Source: Trametes villosa (taxonomy: Eukaryota; Basidiomycota; Agaricomycetes; Polyporales; Polyporaceae). From it: a stretch of 64,000 nt of DNA. The position numbers were made by a program, and so were the translations under genes. Location of the stretch: positions 62,001-126,000 of the forward strand of contig PUDQ02000032.1 of the NCBI GenBank assembly GCA_002964805.2, in the 5' to 3' direction. Positions 20,989 to 31,300 of the stretch are shown piece after piece. The notes beneath the pieces are model-generated. The model saw only the letters and a program-made list of their open reading frames with translations, did no database searches and was not told where the DNA came from. Every line of letters starts with the position of its first letter. Within the stretch, counting starts at the first letter, position 1.

Positions 20989-20996
20989 GTGGGTAG
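20989..20996 (+). repeat. Target site duplication of hAT element 2, right copy
   Basis: GTGGGTAG immediately after the terminal ...CTCTA at 20988; identical to 13312-13319. Confidence 0.95.
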
Positions 20997-21319
20997 TTCG
21001 TGTCCTCGGACCACGAAGTTGGATTCTACTCGGTGGGTGACTTCTCCAATGGTGTTAATGCTGTCATCCGCGTTTCAGAATCGGATTGGTTTTGGTAATT
21101 TGACCGTAGGGAGATTATATTGATTGACGATGCGACGGTTGAGGATTGTTGCATCCGCGCCTGAGTCGAATAGGGCTCGGATTCCGACGACTTTGGGTCC
21201 ACACTCAACATATCCGGATAGCAGATATGCATTTCTGCGCTGCTGGCCGATGGTTACAAATGAGATGGTGTAGTCCCAGCTACAGGACGAGACGGGCGCC
21301 GGGTCCGTTTGTCCTCCTA
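20997..21319 (-). pseudogene. Ty3/Gypsy protease, N-terminal part, with an in-frame stop
   Basis: This frame begins over the gag stop in the -1 frame and contains the aspartic protease active-site motif ALFDSGADATIL (about 21133-21185). It then reaches an in-frame TGA at 21077-21075 within a coding context, and continues open to the hAT junction. The codon context (TTC TGA AAC) is explained by one C-to-T change of CGA at a CpG. Retropepsins cleave the Gag-Pol polyprotein; here both the stop and the hAT insertion disable the copy. Confidence 0.8.
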
Positions 21320-23149
21320 AAAATCCAAGCCGTCTTCTTCGTCATTGTTATCTCCTAGGGCTACGACACCGATTTCCATTTCTTCGGCATCGTCCGATTC
21401 GTCTTCCTTGATAGCACGTGTCTTGGTGGTAGGACCTTTCTTCTTGGGGCAGTTCGCTGCACGATGTCCAGGTTCTCGACAGTAGAAGCATTTGTTCTCC
21501 TTCAGGAGTTGTTGTCGAGTCTTCGGATCCATTCGCGTGTTGGTATTGATTGCGCGAACTTTCGGATTGTCCCCTCGTTTCTTGAAGTTGGTCTTTAGAC
21601 CTTGATATTCGTCCACTTCGCGGTTCGTCCTCCATCCCCTCTCGATGTGTATAACTCTGTCAATGAGTTCGTGCATCGTGGTAGGAGCGGGGTATATGAG
21701 GGCGAGCTTGGTGCGGAAGTATTGCGGCAGCTTGGTGTTGTACATGGTTTGTTGGGCGTGATCGTCGTTGATTCTGGCCCGAACGCATAGGTCGAAGAAT
21801 TTCGAGTTGAACTTGAAGAGATCTTCCTTCGGGTTGTATTTCAGGGTGGCTAGTTCGACTGAAGCTTTGCCTTGAGGGTCTATTTTGCCAAAGACCAGGC
21901 GAAAATCGGCAGCCCATTGTCTCCAAGTTCCGAATCCTAGTGGAGCGCCATGCTCGTCTTCTCCATTTGCCGCGTCGACCTTGGCTTCGGCCCACCAATG
22001 GGTATCGCCTCGCATGTATGACAGTGCTGAAACGATCTTTGATGTGTCGTTAGGATAGTCTTGGGGGCAACTGAGGAATAAGAGTTGAAGGTCCGTGAGG
22101 AATTCGTTGGCCTTTGAGCGATCTCCCATGAAGACCTCGGGTTCTTTGACCTTGCTCTTGTGTCCTGGGTTGACTTGTCCTGGAGCGTTACCTTGTGCAT
22201 TCGCTCCCGGTTGTCCACCGCCGGGTGGTCCTCCTCCGCCTCCTCCTCCTGGTGGTCCGCTGCCTGGTCCTCCGCTGCCTGGTGGTCCTTCTCCTCCTGG
22301 AGGTCCTCCACCTGGTGGCCCTCCGTCTCGCGCTCTTTCTCCATATGGATCGTTGTCGTCTTCGTCTTCAGGTCTGCCTCCTCCTCCTCCACCGGGAGGT
22401 TCTCCTCCTGGTGGTCCGCCACCTCCTCGAGGATTGTTGTCATCCTCTGGTGGTTGAGGGGCTCGTGATGTTGTTCCTCGTCCAGCCCTTACGGCCGTCG
22501 CGAACGGCGCTGCCGTGCTTGCTGTCTGAGCAGGTTGCGTGATTGTTGATACTGATGTCATTGTATCCTCGACGCGCTTGAGAGTTTCCGTGAATTCTCG
22601 TGCGGGTATTCTGACCCCAATTGGCGTTGTGGGTCTGATGGTTCGTAGGTTATCCGGTTCGGGACTGGCTTGTCTTTCTTGAGAAGTGTCTTCTCCGCCG
22701 AAGTCTTCTTCTTCTGTGGCTGGTTCGGATGCAGATGCCGGCGATCGCTCGGGATCACTGATCGGCGTGTTCGGGTTTCTGAGATATTCAACTCCTACCA
22801 GAGGAGATGGGGCTGGTGTTTCTGCGACTGGGGTCCTTGGGGATATTGCGCTTGTCCGTCGATGAGTCGATGGTCTAGGAGAGGGAGTAGGGGCTGTCGA
22901 GGTGGAAGGTTTGGTTTCGATGTATCTCTCGCCTTCTCCTGTGATGACTTTGTCTGTGTTGGAACAAGCGAAGAATCCTGACTTGCTAACGACTTTTTTG
23001 TTCAGTCGATGAGGACAAGGTTGGTATTTGCAGAGTTGGAAATCCTTTTCTTTAGGAGCCCAGTGAATGTCTTTTTTGGTTTTGTCGTTGAAGTAGTGGT
23101 CTCTGGTCTTGCAAGGGAGTCGATCCTTCGGGATGATGTCCGTGGTCAT
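21317..23149 (-). CDS. gag: Ty3/Gypsy Gag
   Basis: 610 aa from the ATG at 23149 to the TAG at 21317-21319. The N-terminal 60 residues hold several Cys/His (CKYQPCPH...FFACSN) and may bind a metal. A Ser/Pro-rich linker and a long Gly-Pro tract (about residues 240-325) follow. Then comes a retrotransposon capsid region (FLTDLQLLFLSCPQDYP...WWAEAKV...FRTKLALIYP, about 350-500). A CCHC zinc knuckle CFYCREPGHRAANC for RNA binding lies near residue 550, and the end is acidic. Gag forms the particle that packages the RNA. The pol frame is -1 relative to gag, and the minus-strand sequence at the stop is GGATTTTTAGGA, so slippage on the U run just before the stop is one way to make Gag-Pol. That mechanism is untested. 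Confidence 0.92.
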   Translation of the reverse strand: MTTDIIPKDRLPCKTRDHYFNDKTKKDIHWAPKEKDFQLCKYQPCPHRLNKKVVSKSGFFACSNTDKVITGEGERYIETKPSTSTAPTPSPRPSTHRRTSAISPRTPVAETPAPSPLVGVEYLRNPNTPISDPERSPASASEPATEEEDFGGEDTSQERQASPEPDNLRTIRPTTPIGVRIPAREFTETLKRVEDTMTSVSTITQPAQTASTAAPFATAVRAGRGTTSRAPQPPEDDNNPRGGGGPPGGEPPGGGGGGRPEDEDDNDPYGERARDGGPPGGGPPGGEGPPGSGGPGSGPPGGGGGGGPPGGGQPGANAQGNAPGQVNPGHKSKVKEPEVFMGDRSKANEFLTDLQLLFLSCPQDYPNDTSKIVSALSYMRGDTHWWAEAKVDAANGEDEHGAPLGFGTWRQWAADFRLVFGKIDPQGKASVELATLKYNPKEDLFKFNSKFFDLCVRARINDDHAQQTMYNTKLPQYFRTKLALIYPAPTTMHELIDRVIHIERGWRTNREVDEYQGLKTNFKKRGDNPKVRAINTNTRMDPKTRQQLLKENKCFYCREPGHRAANCPKKKGPTTKTRAIKEDESDDAEEMEIGVVALGDNNDEEDGLDF

Positions 23150-23163
23150 ACACTCGGGTATGA

Positions 23164-24010
23164 CTAGTATTGGGTGTATGGGGTGTGGCTATACACGTTC
23201 CTCGTTGCGACCCACTGGAGGTAGATGTTCTTGGCCGTGAATAGAGCTTGTCCTGAGTTGAGTACGACGGGATAGATTGGGTCCGTAGACAGAAGATTCG
23301 TCCAACGGCTATGGTTTTGTCGGATTTCTTCTTCCAGGTAGATCCCGAAGTTGTTGAGAATATAGTCGTTGTCTCGACTAACCGGTGGTTCGCCGCGGAA
23401 GATTCGAAGTGCCTCTCGGTAATGGAATGTAGCGTCTTGTAGATGGCGCGAAATAAGCGGGTCTACTTCGGGCCTGTATTGGATAGGGTCGTGGAAGTAT
23501 ACTGCTGCGTTGAGTGCGCCAACGAGTTGTGATTCGAAGATGCGTGGGTCAAAGGCGAGTTCTTCTTCGTCGTTCGCGGGGTCGGGTGATGATTCCGGTT
23601 CTTCGATGACTGAGTTGTTAACGTATTCGTCGATTGATCGAGCGAGTTCTTCGTCAGAGAACTGGACGTTCCTGATGTCGAGTTGGTCGTAGTTGAAGCC
23701 TGGGACGTGCTCTGGACGTTCAGCGGCCTCTTCGAGGGTCGCGATGGTGTGCGGACGCGGAGGTAATTCTTGATGGTACCAGTACGGAGATGCTGGTCGG
23801 ATTGGCTGGGGACTCCACACGTGAAGTTCTTCTTCCTCGTGGAGAGGACTTGAGAATAGTCCGGAACGGACAGATGTTTCGGATGGTGACGACGTGGTGG
23901 GCGAGTTGTGGAGTCGACGGAGTGGGGCTAGTAACGCTCGGGTTACACGCCTACGAAGTTGAGCCCTTACACCGCTACGAGGTGAGGGATCCAGAGTTTC
24001 GATCTAATGT
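23164..24010 (-). CDS. ORF upstream of gag in the chromovirus, unknown function
   Basis: An open frame ends with a TAG at 23164-23166, just upstream of the gag ATG and in a different frame. It is open back to about 24010 (a stop lies just beyond) and contains no ATG upstream of the segment VWSPQPIRPASPYWY at 23820. So it may begin after a splice acceptor (the minus strand reads ttaacattag near 24010) or at a non-AUG codon. At least 218 aa. It is Glu/Asp- and Pro-rich early, followed by a helical-looking region (FESQLVGALNAAVYFHDP...LQDATFHYREALRIF). It may be an N-terminal Gag extension. I do not recognise a domain. Confidence 0.6.
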
Positions 24011-24650
24011 TAAGATAACACTTGAAGTGGCGTTCGAGCGCACTCAAAGAGTTATAAATAACAAGTAGATTGATGAGTCAAGAGTATTGGTTGTTACAGG
24101 ATGAAACAGGAGATCGAAACTGGGGAAAAGAGAGGGAGATAGGGGGTCCTTATATACTGTGGGGGAAGGATCTGCGCAGCAGATCCACAGTAAAGCGCAG
24201 CACTGCTGCAGCACGTCCGCAGTCAGTATGAGTCAGGTCTGGGCTAAGTATAGTACACCGCAGTCAGGATGAGTCATGAGGAGTCAGGACGAGTCATATG
24301 GACTAAATATAGAGGCTGAGTCAGAGTGAGTCAGGTCGAGTCATTGGCCGTATTGGGAACCGAGGATGAAATTGTAACAGGCAGGCGACACCTGCCGATG
24401 TTCCCAGCGCCTGCCGCGCACCGCGAGGCCCCGCGCGGTTCTAGCGGGAGGAAGGGGCGGAGTCGTTGGCTGCCCTTGGGCCGGCCTGGCGAATCAGGAG
24501 GCTTACCGCCCGGGGCGCGAGAATGGGGCGTATCCCAGCACCGGGCCTGGGATGTTCGGAAGGGTGAGTCGAGTCATTCCAGCCGAATCTGTGCGGGCGT
24601 GAGATGATTCAATAACTGGGGGATTGACGAGTTAAGGTATTAGGTGCCGA
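24010..24650 (-). promoter_or_regulatory. 5' LTR / U3 promoter region of the chromovirus with TATA box and TGAGTCA sites
   Basis: The minus strand reads TATATAA at 24156-24150, upstream of the gag unit. Upstream of it (higher coordinates) are four TGAGTCA sites at 24229-24235, 24270-24276, 24317-24323 and 24327-24333, with a fifth at 24074-24080 below the TATA. TGAGTCA is the core of Gcn4/AP-1-type bZIP sites. Additional GAGTCA half-matches lie between them. The outer edge of the LTR is not defined because the second LTR is missing. Confidence 0.6.
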
Positions 24651-25397
24651 CGACGATAAGGAGGTGCGGGGCTGTCCGTGCCCAGGAAGACGGCGGAGAT
24701 TCTGTCCGACGACGGGTGCCCACCCCTCGTCATTGTGCCGGCACTCGCAACGCACGTACCATGCAGCGCGTGGGCCAATGCGTCGACACCATAGCAGCGG
24801 GCCGCGCCTGAGAACCCGAGTCAATAAGGGTGCAATTTTGAATGACCTCCATCCGCAGGTACGTCCGTCATGCCGTACTCGCTGAAATGCGAAGCAGCTG
24901 GAAGATCAGCAGGCCAGTTAAGACAAGGGCGGATACCAGGCATGGGAGAAGAGCGCAGCGAGGGGACGGTCCAGAGGGGCCCAGGGTGGCAGTGCAGCGC
25001 CCGAAGATCAGAGCGAGCGCGACAAACCCACCCCTTCTCGCCCTCCTCACGCGGGAGCCACCTGCCCCTTCGGCTCGCCCAATTTCGCCGCTGCCTGCCT
25101 CTCGAGTGTGCCGTGCCTGACCCCGCGCGAGCGTGATACTTGGGAGCCGATAATGGGGCCCATATCCGGTGTCGCGCGCACAGTTGCTGCCCGCTTGCGA
25201 CACAATAAGCGGAATAACGCACGGGCGCCAGCGCGCGCGTGCCCTTGTCCTCCCGGACCCGTGCGCACGCCACTCGTCTGCAGAGAAGCACTTCCCCCGT
25301 CGGAGATGGGTGGCGGTGCCGCTAGACTTCCCCCGCCGCCGCGTCCGAGTGCCCCCTCACCTCTCTCTCCAGCCCCCGCCACCATCTCCCCCACCCG
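24651..25397. other. Intergenic: chromovirus edge to promoter of the 25.4-kb gene
   Basis: GC-rich, with overlapping short frames on both strands and no recognisable protein. The last 150 bp before 25398 are C/T-rich (ctctctctccagccccc), as is common upstream of fungal start sites. No gene seen. Confidence 0.5.
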
Positions 25398-28300
25398 ATG
25401 TCCAATAGCCCGCCTCCTCCTCCACCCCCTCCATCCAAGCCCATCTGATACCGCCTGAAGATCGGCGGCAAGCCCACGCACTCTTGGAAATATCACAACG
25501 GTAATATAATGTATGTTTGTCCGCCCCGCGCCTGCCCCATCAACGGCCTGCTAACGCATTGCTGCCCGCCCCCAGGGTCGAACGGCCCTCAAGGAGCCTC
25601 GACGAGCTCATTTCGGGCCTCAGTCTCGGTCGTAGGTCGCAGAGCCCGGAGTCCGACTCGTATGTGTTCGACACCACCACCTCGCCACCGACGTGCACTG
25701 ACGCCTTTCCCCAGTGGTGGCCACAAGAAGACAAAGAAACTCTCGCGGAAACATGCCCGCACCAACCCCATCGCACGTCCTGCGAGCGACAGCCGGGAAA
25801 ACCGGCCGTCGTCGTCAACGCCACCAGCCCCGGTACCCGGGCGCTCCTCCTCCCCCATCCTCGACTTGGCCCGCAGCGGCACCCGCAAGATAATCGACGG
25901 CCTGAAACGCGTCGGAGGCCGTAGTGCACGCAGGTCCCCTCGTCTAGAGCCTGTTCTCGTCCCGACGGAGCCAAATACCCCGACGACTCTCGGCCCCATC
26001 GCCCTCCCTCCCTCTGATCCGTCCGTTTGGCAGGCACACCTTGCGGAGGATGACGACGGGTGCAACATGAGCTCGGAGGAGCTCGAGGAGGGCGAGATTC
26101 TCGAGGACGCGTGGACACCACCGCGCCCGCCGACCCCAGCGCCACCACCACCGCAGGCGCTTCTCTTCGCCTCCCCCACCGACTCCGCTCTCAGCAGCTA
26201 CGACCTGCCGCCGTACGAGGCGATCGCGGAGGAGCGTGCATTTGTTCCCTCGGAGATGGATGCCCCGCAGCGGGTGACCGTGCGTCTTCCGCCCGCCGAC
26301 CCGCTCTTGGAGGACGACGGCGTCCCCGAGACGTTCGAGTGGTCGGACGAGCCGGAGCTCTCGAAGAAGCTCTGGGACTATCTCAGCGCGCCGGAAGAGC
26401 CCCCTGCTCGCGATGGCGACGACGTCCAGACGCAGCCGAACAGCCCACAACTCATCCTCCATCCCTCTTCCGCCAAATCACTCTCAGAGCAGCTGTTCAA
26501 CGGTGGCGACACCGAACCGAACAGCCCTGAGCTCGCGCCCCGGCACCTCCCACCTCCTCCCGACCCCAAAGTTCTAGCGCAACAGGCGATCGAACTGATC
26601 GCCGAGGCGCTCGATGAGGCGCACCTGTACGGACCGTCAGAGCAGCCCGAGATTCGGATGCCGACGCCCCAGCGTGCTGCGCCACCTCCGCCAATCCTAT
26701 CCCCACCCACCTCGAAGAATGCACCAGCGGTCAGCTCGGTTGACGAGCTCGACGTGCGTGGGCTCACCATCCGCACACCCCCTCCCTCCTCGGATGCGCA
26801 TGCGAAGTCATGCGCGACTCCGAAGGAGGTGGTGGCGCCTCCCCCGCCTCCCTCCCCTCCTCGTCTTCCCGGCGCCCTTCTCAAGCAGCCCCAGACACTC
26901 CAGGAGTCTAAGAGCGACGCCTGGAGCCTGGCGAGCTTGGCGCGCACCCTCCCTCCGGCCACGGCCGAGAAGCAGCCGCAACCTAACTCAGCAAGAGTAC
27001 CCATCCAGACGCCTGGTGGTGGCGACCACTCAGCTAAGCACGAGGTATGTGGATCCACATCTGTATACAGCGACTTGAACTCCTATTCACGGTCCGCTCC
27101 CGCGATCCTTATGTAGGCCCCCTCCTGCGGAGCGTCGTCCCCATCTGCCCCCCTCCCTCCCCCTCCCCCTTCCCATCCCACTGCCTTCCCGCAGAAGATG
27201 AATGTCTCTGCTTACCCACATCACCCCCGCCTTCCTACCTTCGCCCCCCCTCCCCCTACTGTCGTGTTCCACGTCTCGGACATCGCCATGGATGTGTCCG
27301 AGAACAACGTGGCCGACGTGCAGATGGACACCTCCCCTCCGGCTTCGGCCCCCGTGCTTCCCTCACTGTGTTGCCGCCAAGTGTGGCGGCAGCGCCCCAT
27401 CGTCCAGCACCACCTCGTCAACAACCGCCGCCCCACCCCACCGCGGCTGCTGCCGCACTTCGTGCGCTCGCGCTCGCGCCCCGCCGCCAGTGCCAGTGCC
27501 GGTGCATATCCGAGGTGCGCCCGCACGCAGCGACGCTCTGCTGTCCGGGCGACGCAGCGCGCCATCCACCAGCACGTTGCCCGTGCGAACAGGCGGCGCA
27601 TCCGCGCATGCGTCACGAAGCACAAGGCGCGGCGGCGCTCGGGCTGGGCCGTGGCGGCAGCGAGCGCAGACGATGCAATGCTTGTCACTGACCACCTGGA
27701 TCAGTACGACTACGACAGCGACGGTGACCTCGAGATGGAGGGCGGCTCCGTGCGCTTCTCCAGGTCTGCCCGCCCAGCAATATTCGGCGCCCTGAGCGTG
27801 GCGAGCCGCGATGTGCCCCCGATGCCCGAGGAGGACATCGTTTTGTCCGACTCACCGGGGGAATTGGTAGCGGCCCCCAGTGCACCTCCTGTGTTCGAGC
27901 CCCGGCAGCTTCCCGCACCCGCCACCTCTGCGCCTTGGACAGTGCAAGCACCCCCCGCTCCAGCGCCTTCCATGGAAGTTGCTGCCCCCAGCCTCGCCAC
28001 ACCTCCCCTCGCCACCACGCCGACCTCGAGCAGTGCCCTCGTTCCCGGAGGCATGCCCACGCAGGACTCCCCTGCTCTTCTCCCCGCTGCTGCCCCTGAA
28101 CCAGTCTCGGACACCACCCCCGCTCCCATAGAGGTCATTTCCGCCGCCACCCCAGCTCCTGTGCCTCCGCCGGTAGTCGCTGTAGCAGCGCCTATCCTCA
28201 CCTACATCTCGTCGCCACCTCCAGACAACGCGGAAGTTGCCAGCGACGCACCAGGTGGCGATGACGAGGACGACGATCCCTCCCAGTGGGAAGTTGTCAT

Positions 28301-31300
28301 CGCTCCTCTTCCTAGAGCGGCCACCCCGGCGCCGGAGCCCACCGAGGCTAAACCCGTTCAACGGGGCAACAACTTGAACACCACCGCAGCGACACAACCG
28401 AAGCCAGCCTCCTCGAGCCTGGCCGTGGAGGCCAGAGCACCGACGGCGGCCTCAACGCAAATCCATCCCAAAGAGCGGGCTGCAGCGCTGCGTGCGCTCG
28501 CCCAGAGCACCAGCACTGCCACCCCCACCAAGCGCGGCGGTGTCGCGCCGTCGGAGTTGAGGAGACTCGCGCTGGCGACGGCGGCCGAGCGGCGCAGGAA
28601 GGTCATCGAAAAAGCGAAGGCCTCCAGCAAGTATGTGTGCTACACCCGGATGTCCCGCCAGCAGGGACTGACATTCTAATTACCCCAGTAACGAGAAGAA
28701 GGCAGAAAGCGCGAGCCCTCGAGTGGAGGCTGGGTCGCGTACCGCCCCGCCACCAACCGCGCCGGCCGCTGTCGGCACCGTAATTGCCAGGCCAACGCCA
28801 GCAGCACAAGTCATCGAGCAAGACTCGGAGGAGGCGCCGCGGATTCCGCGCTGCGACAAAGGCAAGGGCAGGGCCGTCGATCCTCCTGATGAAGTGGAAA
28901 CGCCGGAGCAGCAGGACGATACAGCACCAGGGACTGATCCTGCCCTTGCCCCCCAGTGGGTCATGGGCATGCTGACTGATGAGGAGATCGCTCTGAACCA
29001 GGACCCGGCCATGTGGGCCAGTTTCACACCAGGACAACGGGATGTTCGCCCCGCAGAGCTGAAAAAGCCCGTACAGCTGGACAAACCCGGCGAGTCAAGC
29101 CGCACCGTCAAGCCGCACGGCTCGCCTGCGGTCGCAAAGGGCGCATCCGAACACCACGCGACGGCCTTGTGCGTTGTTTACCGTTGATTACGCGTGTGAG
29201 CGGGTGTGGACTCTGACGACGCTCGCAGACCTTCGCGTGAAGAGAGCCACGAAGTCATCCTCATGGACGTCGACACTCCTGTCGCTTCTTCGGAGCCCGC
29301 TGCGGGCGGCGTGACGTCCGGCAATCCCCTCGACTGGGATAATGAGCCCATGGGTTCCTCTGATCCCGGGACGTGGCAGAAGCCGCTCACACCCTCCCTC
29401 GGTCCCGTCAAGGCCACGTCCGAGTACGTTTTTGTTCGAAGGCCGTGACCTCCGCCACTGACAAACATGCCTTACAGTCCCATCACAATCCCGACCATCG
29501 AGGTGACTCCACCTAGTCCCGAGAGACCTCCGGTTGCTTCTCTTCCGGACAGCGCGACTCGCTCTGCGCCTCCCGCACCCCCTGCCGCCGCCTCCGCCGC
29601 CGCACCGCCCACAAAATCTTCAGGATCTGGGGATTCAGCTTCCAAGGATTCTGATTCCGACTCGGAGGACTTCCCGGAGCCCGTGTGGAGGCGCCCCAAC
29701 AACAAACTCCCAGTGCGCCCCTTACCAAAGCGGAGCGAGCTCCCAAAGCCTCCCGTGCCCATCATCTCGCCGTGGTCGTCTCTTGCTGGCGCCCTCGGAG
29801 ATGCGATGGTGCCCAGTCAGCCTCGGGTCCCAGCACCAGCGGCCGTGACCACGGGCGGAACCTCGCATGCAGTCGCATCGCCAGCCGACGGAGCATTCGA
29901 TGCGCTCAATGCCTTGGCACAGGCAGCCGAAGAGGCCCAGGCTCTTGTCGCCTCGTCGACGCAACCAGTCGTGAAGATGGACACTAGACGAGAAGAAGAC
30001 GCAGTCTCCGGTCTGCTGTTGCTTGGCTCGGCGACACACACTTCTCCGGCCGTACTGTCTACCCACACCAGGGAAGAGCAACCCGCGTCCGCCGCTCCGA
30101 TGGATGACGCTCCTCAGAGCAAGGTGACAATGCCTGCGACGGTCGGGCTTTCTGACGCCGTCTCTGTGTCAGCCGCTATCACCCTCCCATCCTGCCCCAG
30201 TCAGGCTGTGTTGCCTGCCAGTGAGAAGATCGTAGTTGACGAAGACATTGCTCCGCTATCGAGAGATGTCGCGGAGACCAGCCAAGACATTGACATGACT
30301 GATTTGGCGGTGGCGGCAGAGATGATGGTCGAGCCTGTGTTCGCCCTCTCGCCTGCACAATTGGAGACCATTTCGGAGCTCGACGCCGCCCTCAAGGAGG
30401 CCGAGTCGTTTACGATGGAGTTTCTCGCTGCGCCCCCGCTCGTCGGTGAGTAGCACGCTGGCTACAAGCCTACGAACACCTATTGATCATATCATTTGAC
30501 TTAGAACAAGGGGATAGCGAGATGATGGCATCCGTACCCACGGAGCTTGGTGACCGTCAGCGGCCGCAGACAGGGGTGTTCCCCGTGGCCCTGGTTGAGC
30601 CTGAGGTAGTCAAGCACATGCTTGCCGCCCCCGCTGAGGACGAAGACATTGTCATCACCCAAGCTGTCGTCGAGTTGGACGTTAACACGGGAGGCCAGGA
30701 TACCGATGCTCGGATGCAACAGGTCGAGGAGGACCTGGAGTACCTCCCTTACCCAGTCGCACCTTCCACCTCATCCACAGTGGTCCTAACGTCGGATCGA
30801 AATTTGCCGCCTGCCGCCGTCGGATCGAAATTTGCCGCCTGCCGCCGTCGATCCAATCTGCGCGCCTTCGCCCGAGCGCATCGTCGCGGAAGTTGAAGAA
30901 GCTACGCACAGCATTGCTGAGCCGCCCGTCAAACGGGGTAGTGAAGGCGTGGAAGAGTCCCCTCTGCTTCTCCCGACTCCTCCAGTTGAACAGCCCACTG
31001 TCTCTGTCGTCGAGGACACCCTCGCCACAGCTGCTGCCACGGGCGAGCAAGCACCCGCATCGCCTGATAGCAGTCCCGCGGTCGCTGAACTCGGGCCCGA
31101 GGATATCACGCGAAGCTCTGTCTCCTCCCTCGCGCTCCTCCCATCTCCAACGTCGAATCTAGGCCTCGCTCAGGAAGCTGTTTCCTCCTCTACCGAGGAC
31201 GACACACCCCCGCAGTCAGTCGAGGCACGGGACGTAGTCACTGCGGTCCAGGAAGAGGAGACCATCGCTCAATCCACGCCACCTTCTGCTTCGCTCGAGC

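Larger units (their letters stand above)
9716..24650 (-). mobile_element. Ty3/Gypsy chromovirus, disrupted, 3' end missing
   Basis: Read on the minus strand: 5' LTR region (about 24650-24010), upstream ORF, gag, then protease-RT-RNase H-integrase-chromodomain, then a short tail cut at 9716. Without the 7669-bp hAT element 2 (plus its 8-bp duplication) inside the protease region it would be about 7.3 kb. The 3' LTR is not present at 9.7-10 kb: nothing there matches the TATA or TGAGTCA region at 24.0-24.4 kb. Its base composition is less GC-rich than the flanks. It is inactive as it stands (hAT insertion, one nonsense codon, missing 3' LTR). The right boundary is approximate. Confidence 0.8.

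Noticed and set aside
27047..27691. Alternative 214-codon frame over the Arg-rich block of the large gene
   Set aside because: The frame kept (27195-28630) is continuous with good splice sites at both ends; the alternative has no compatible acceptor and ends in a stop.
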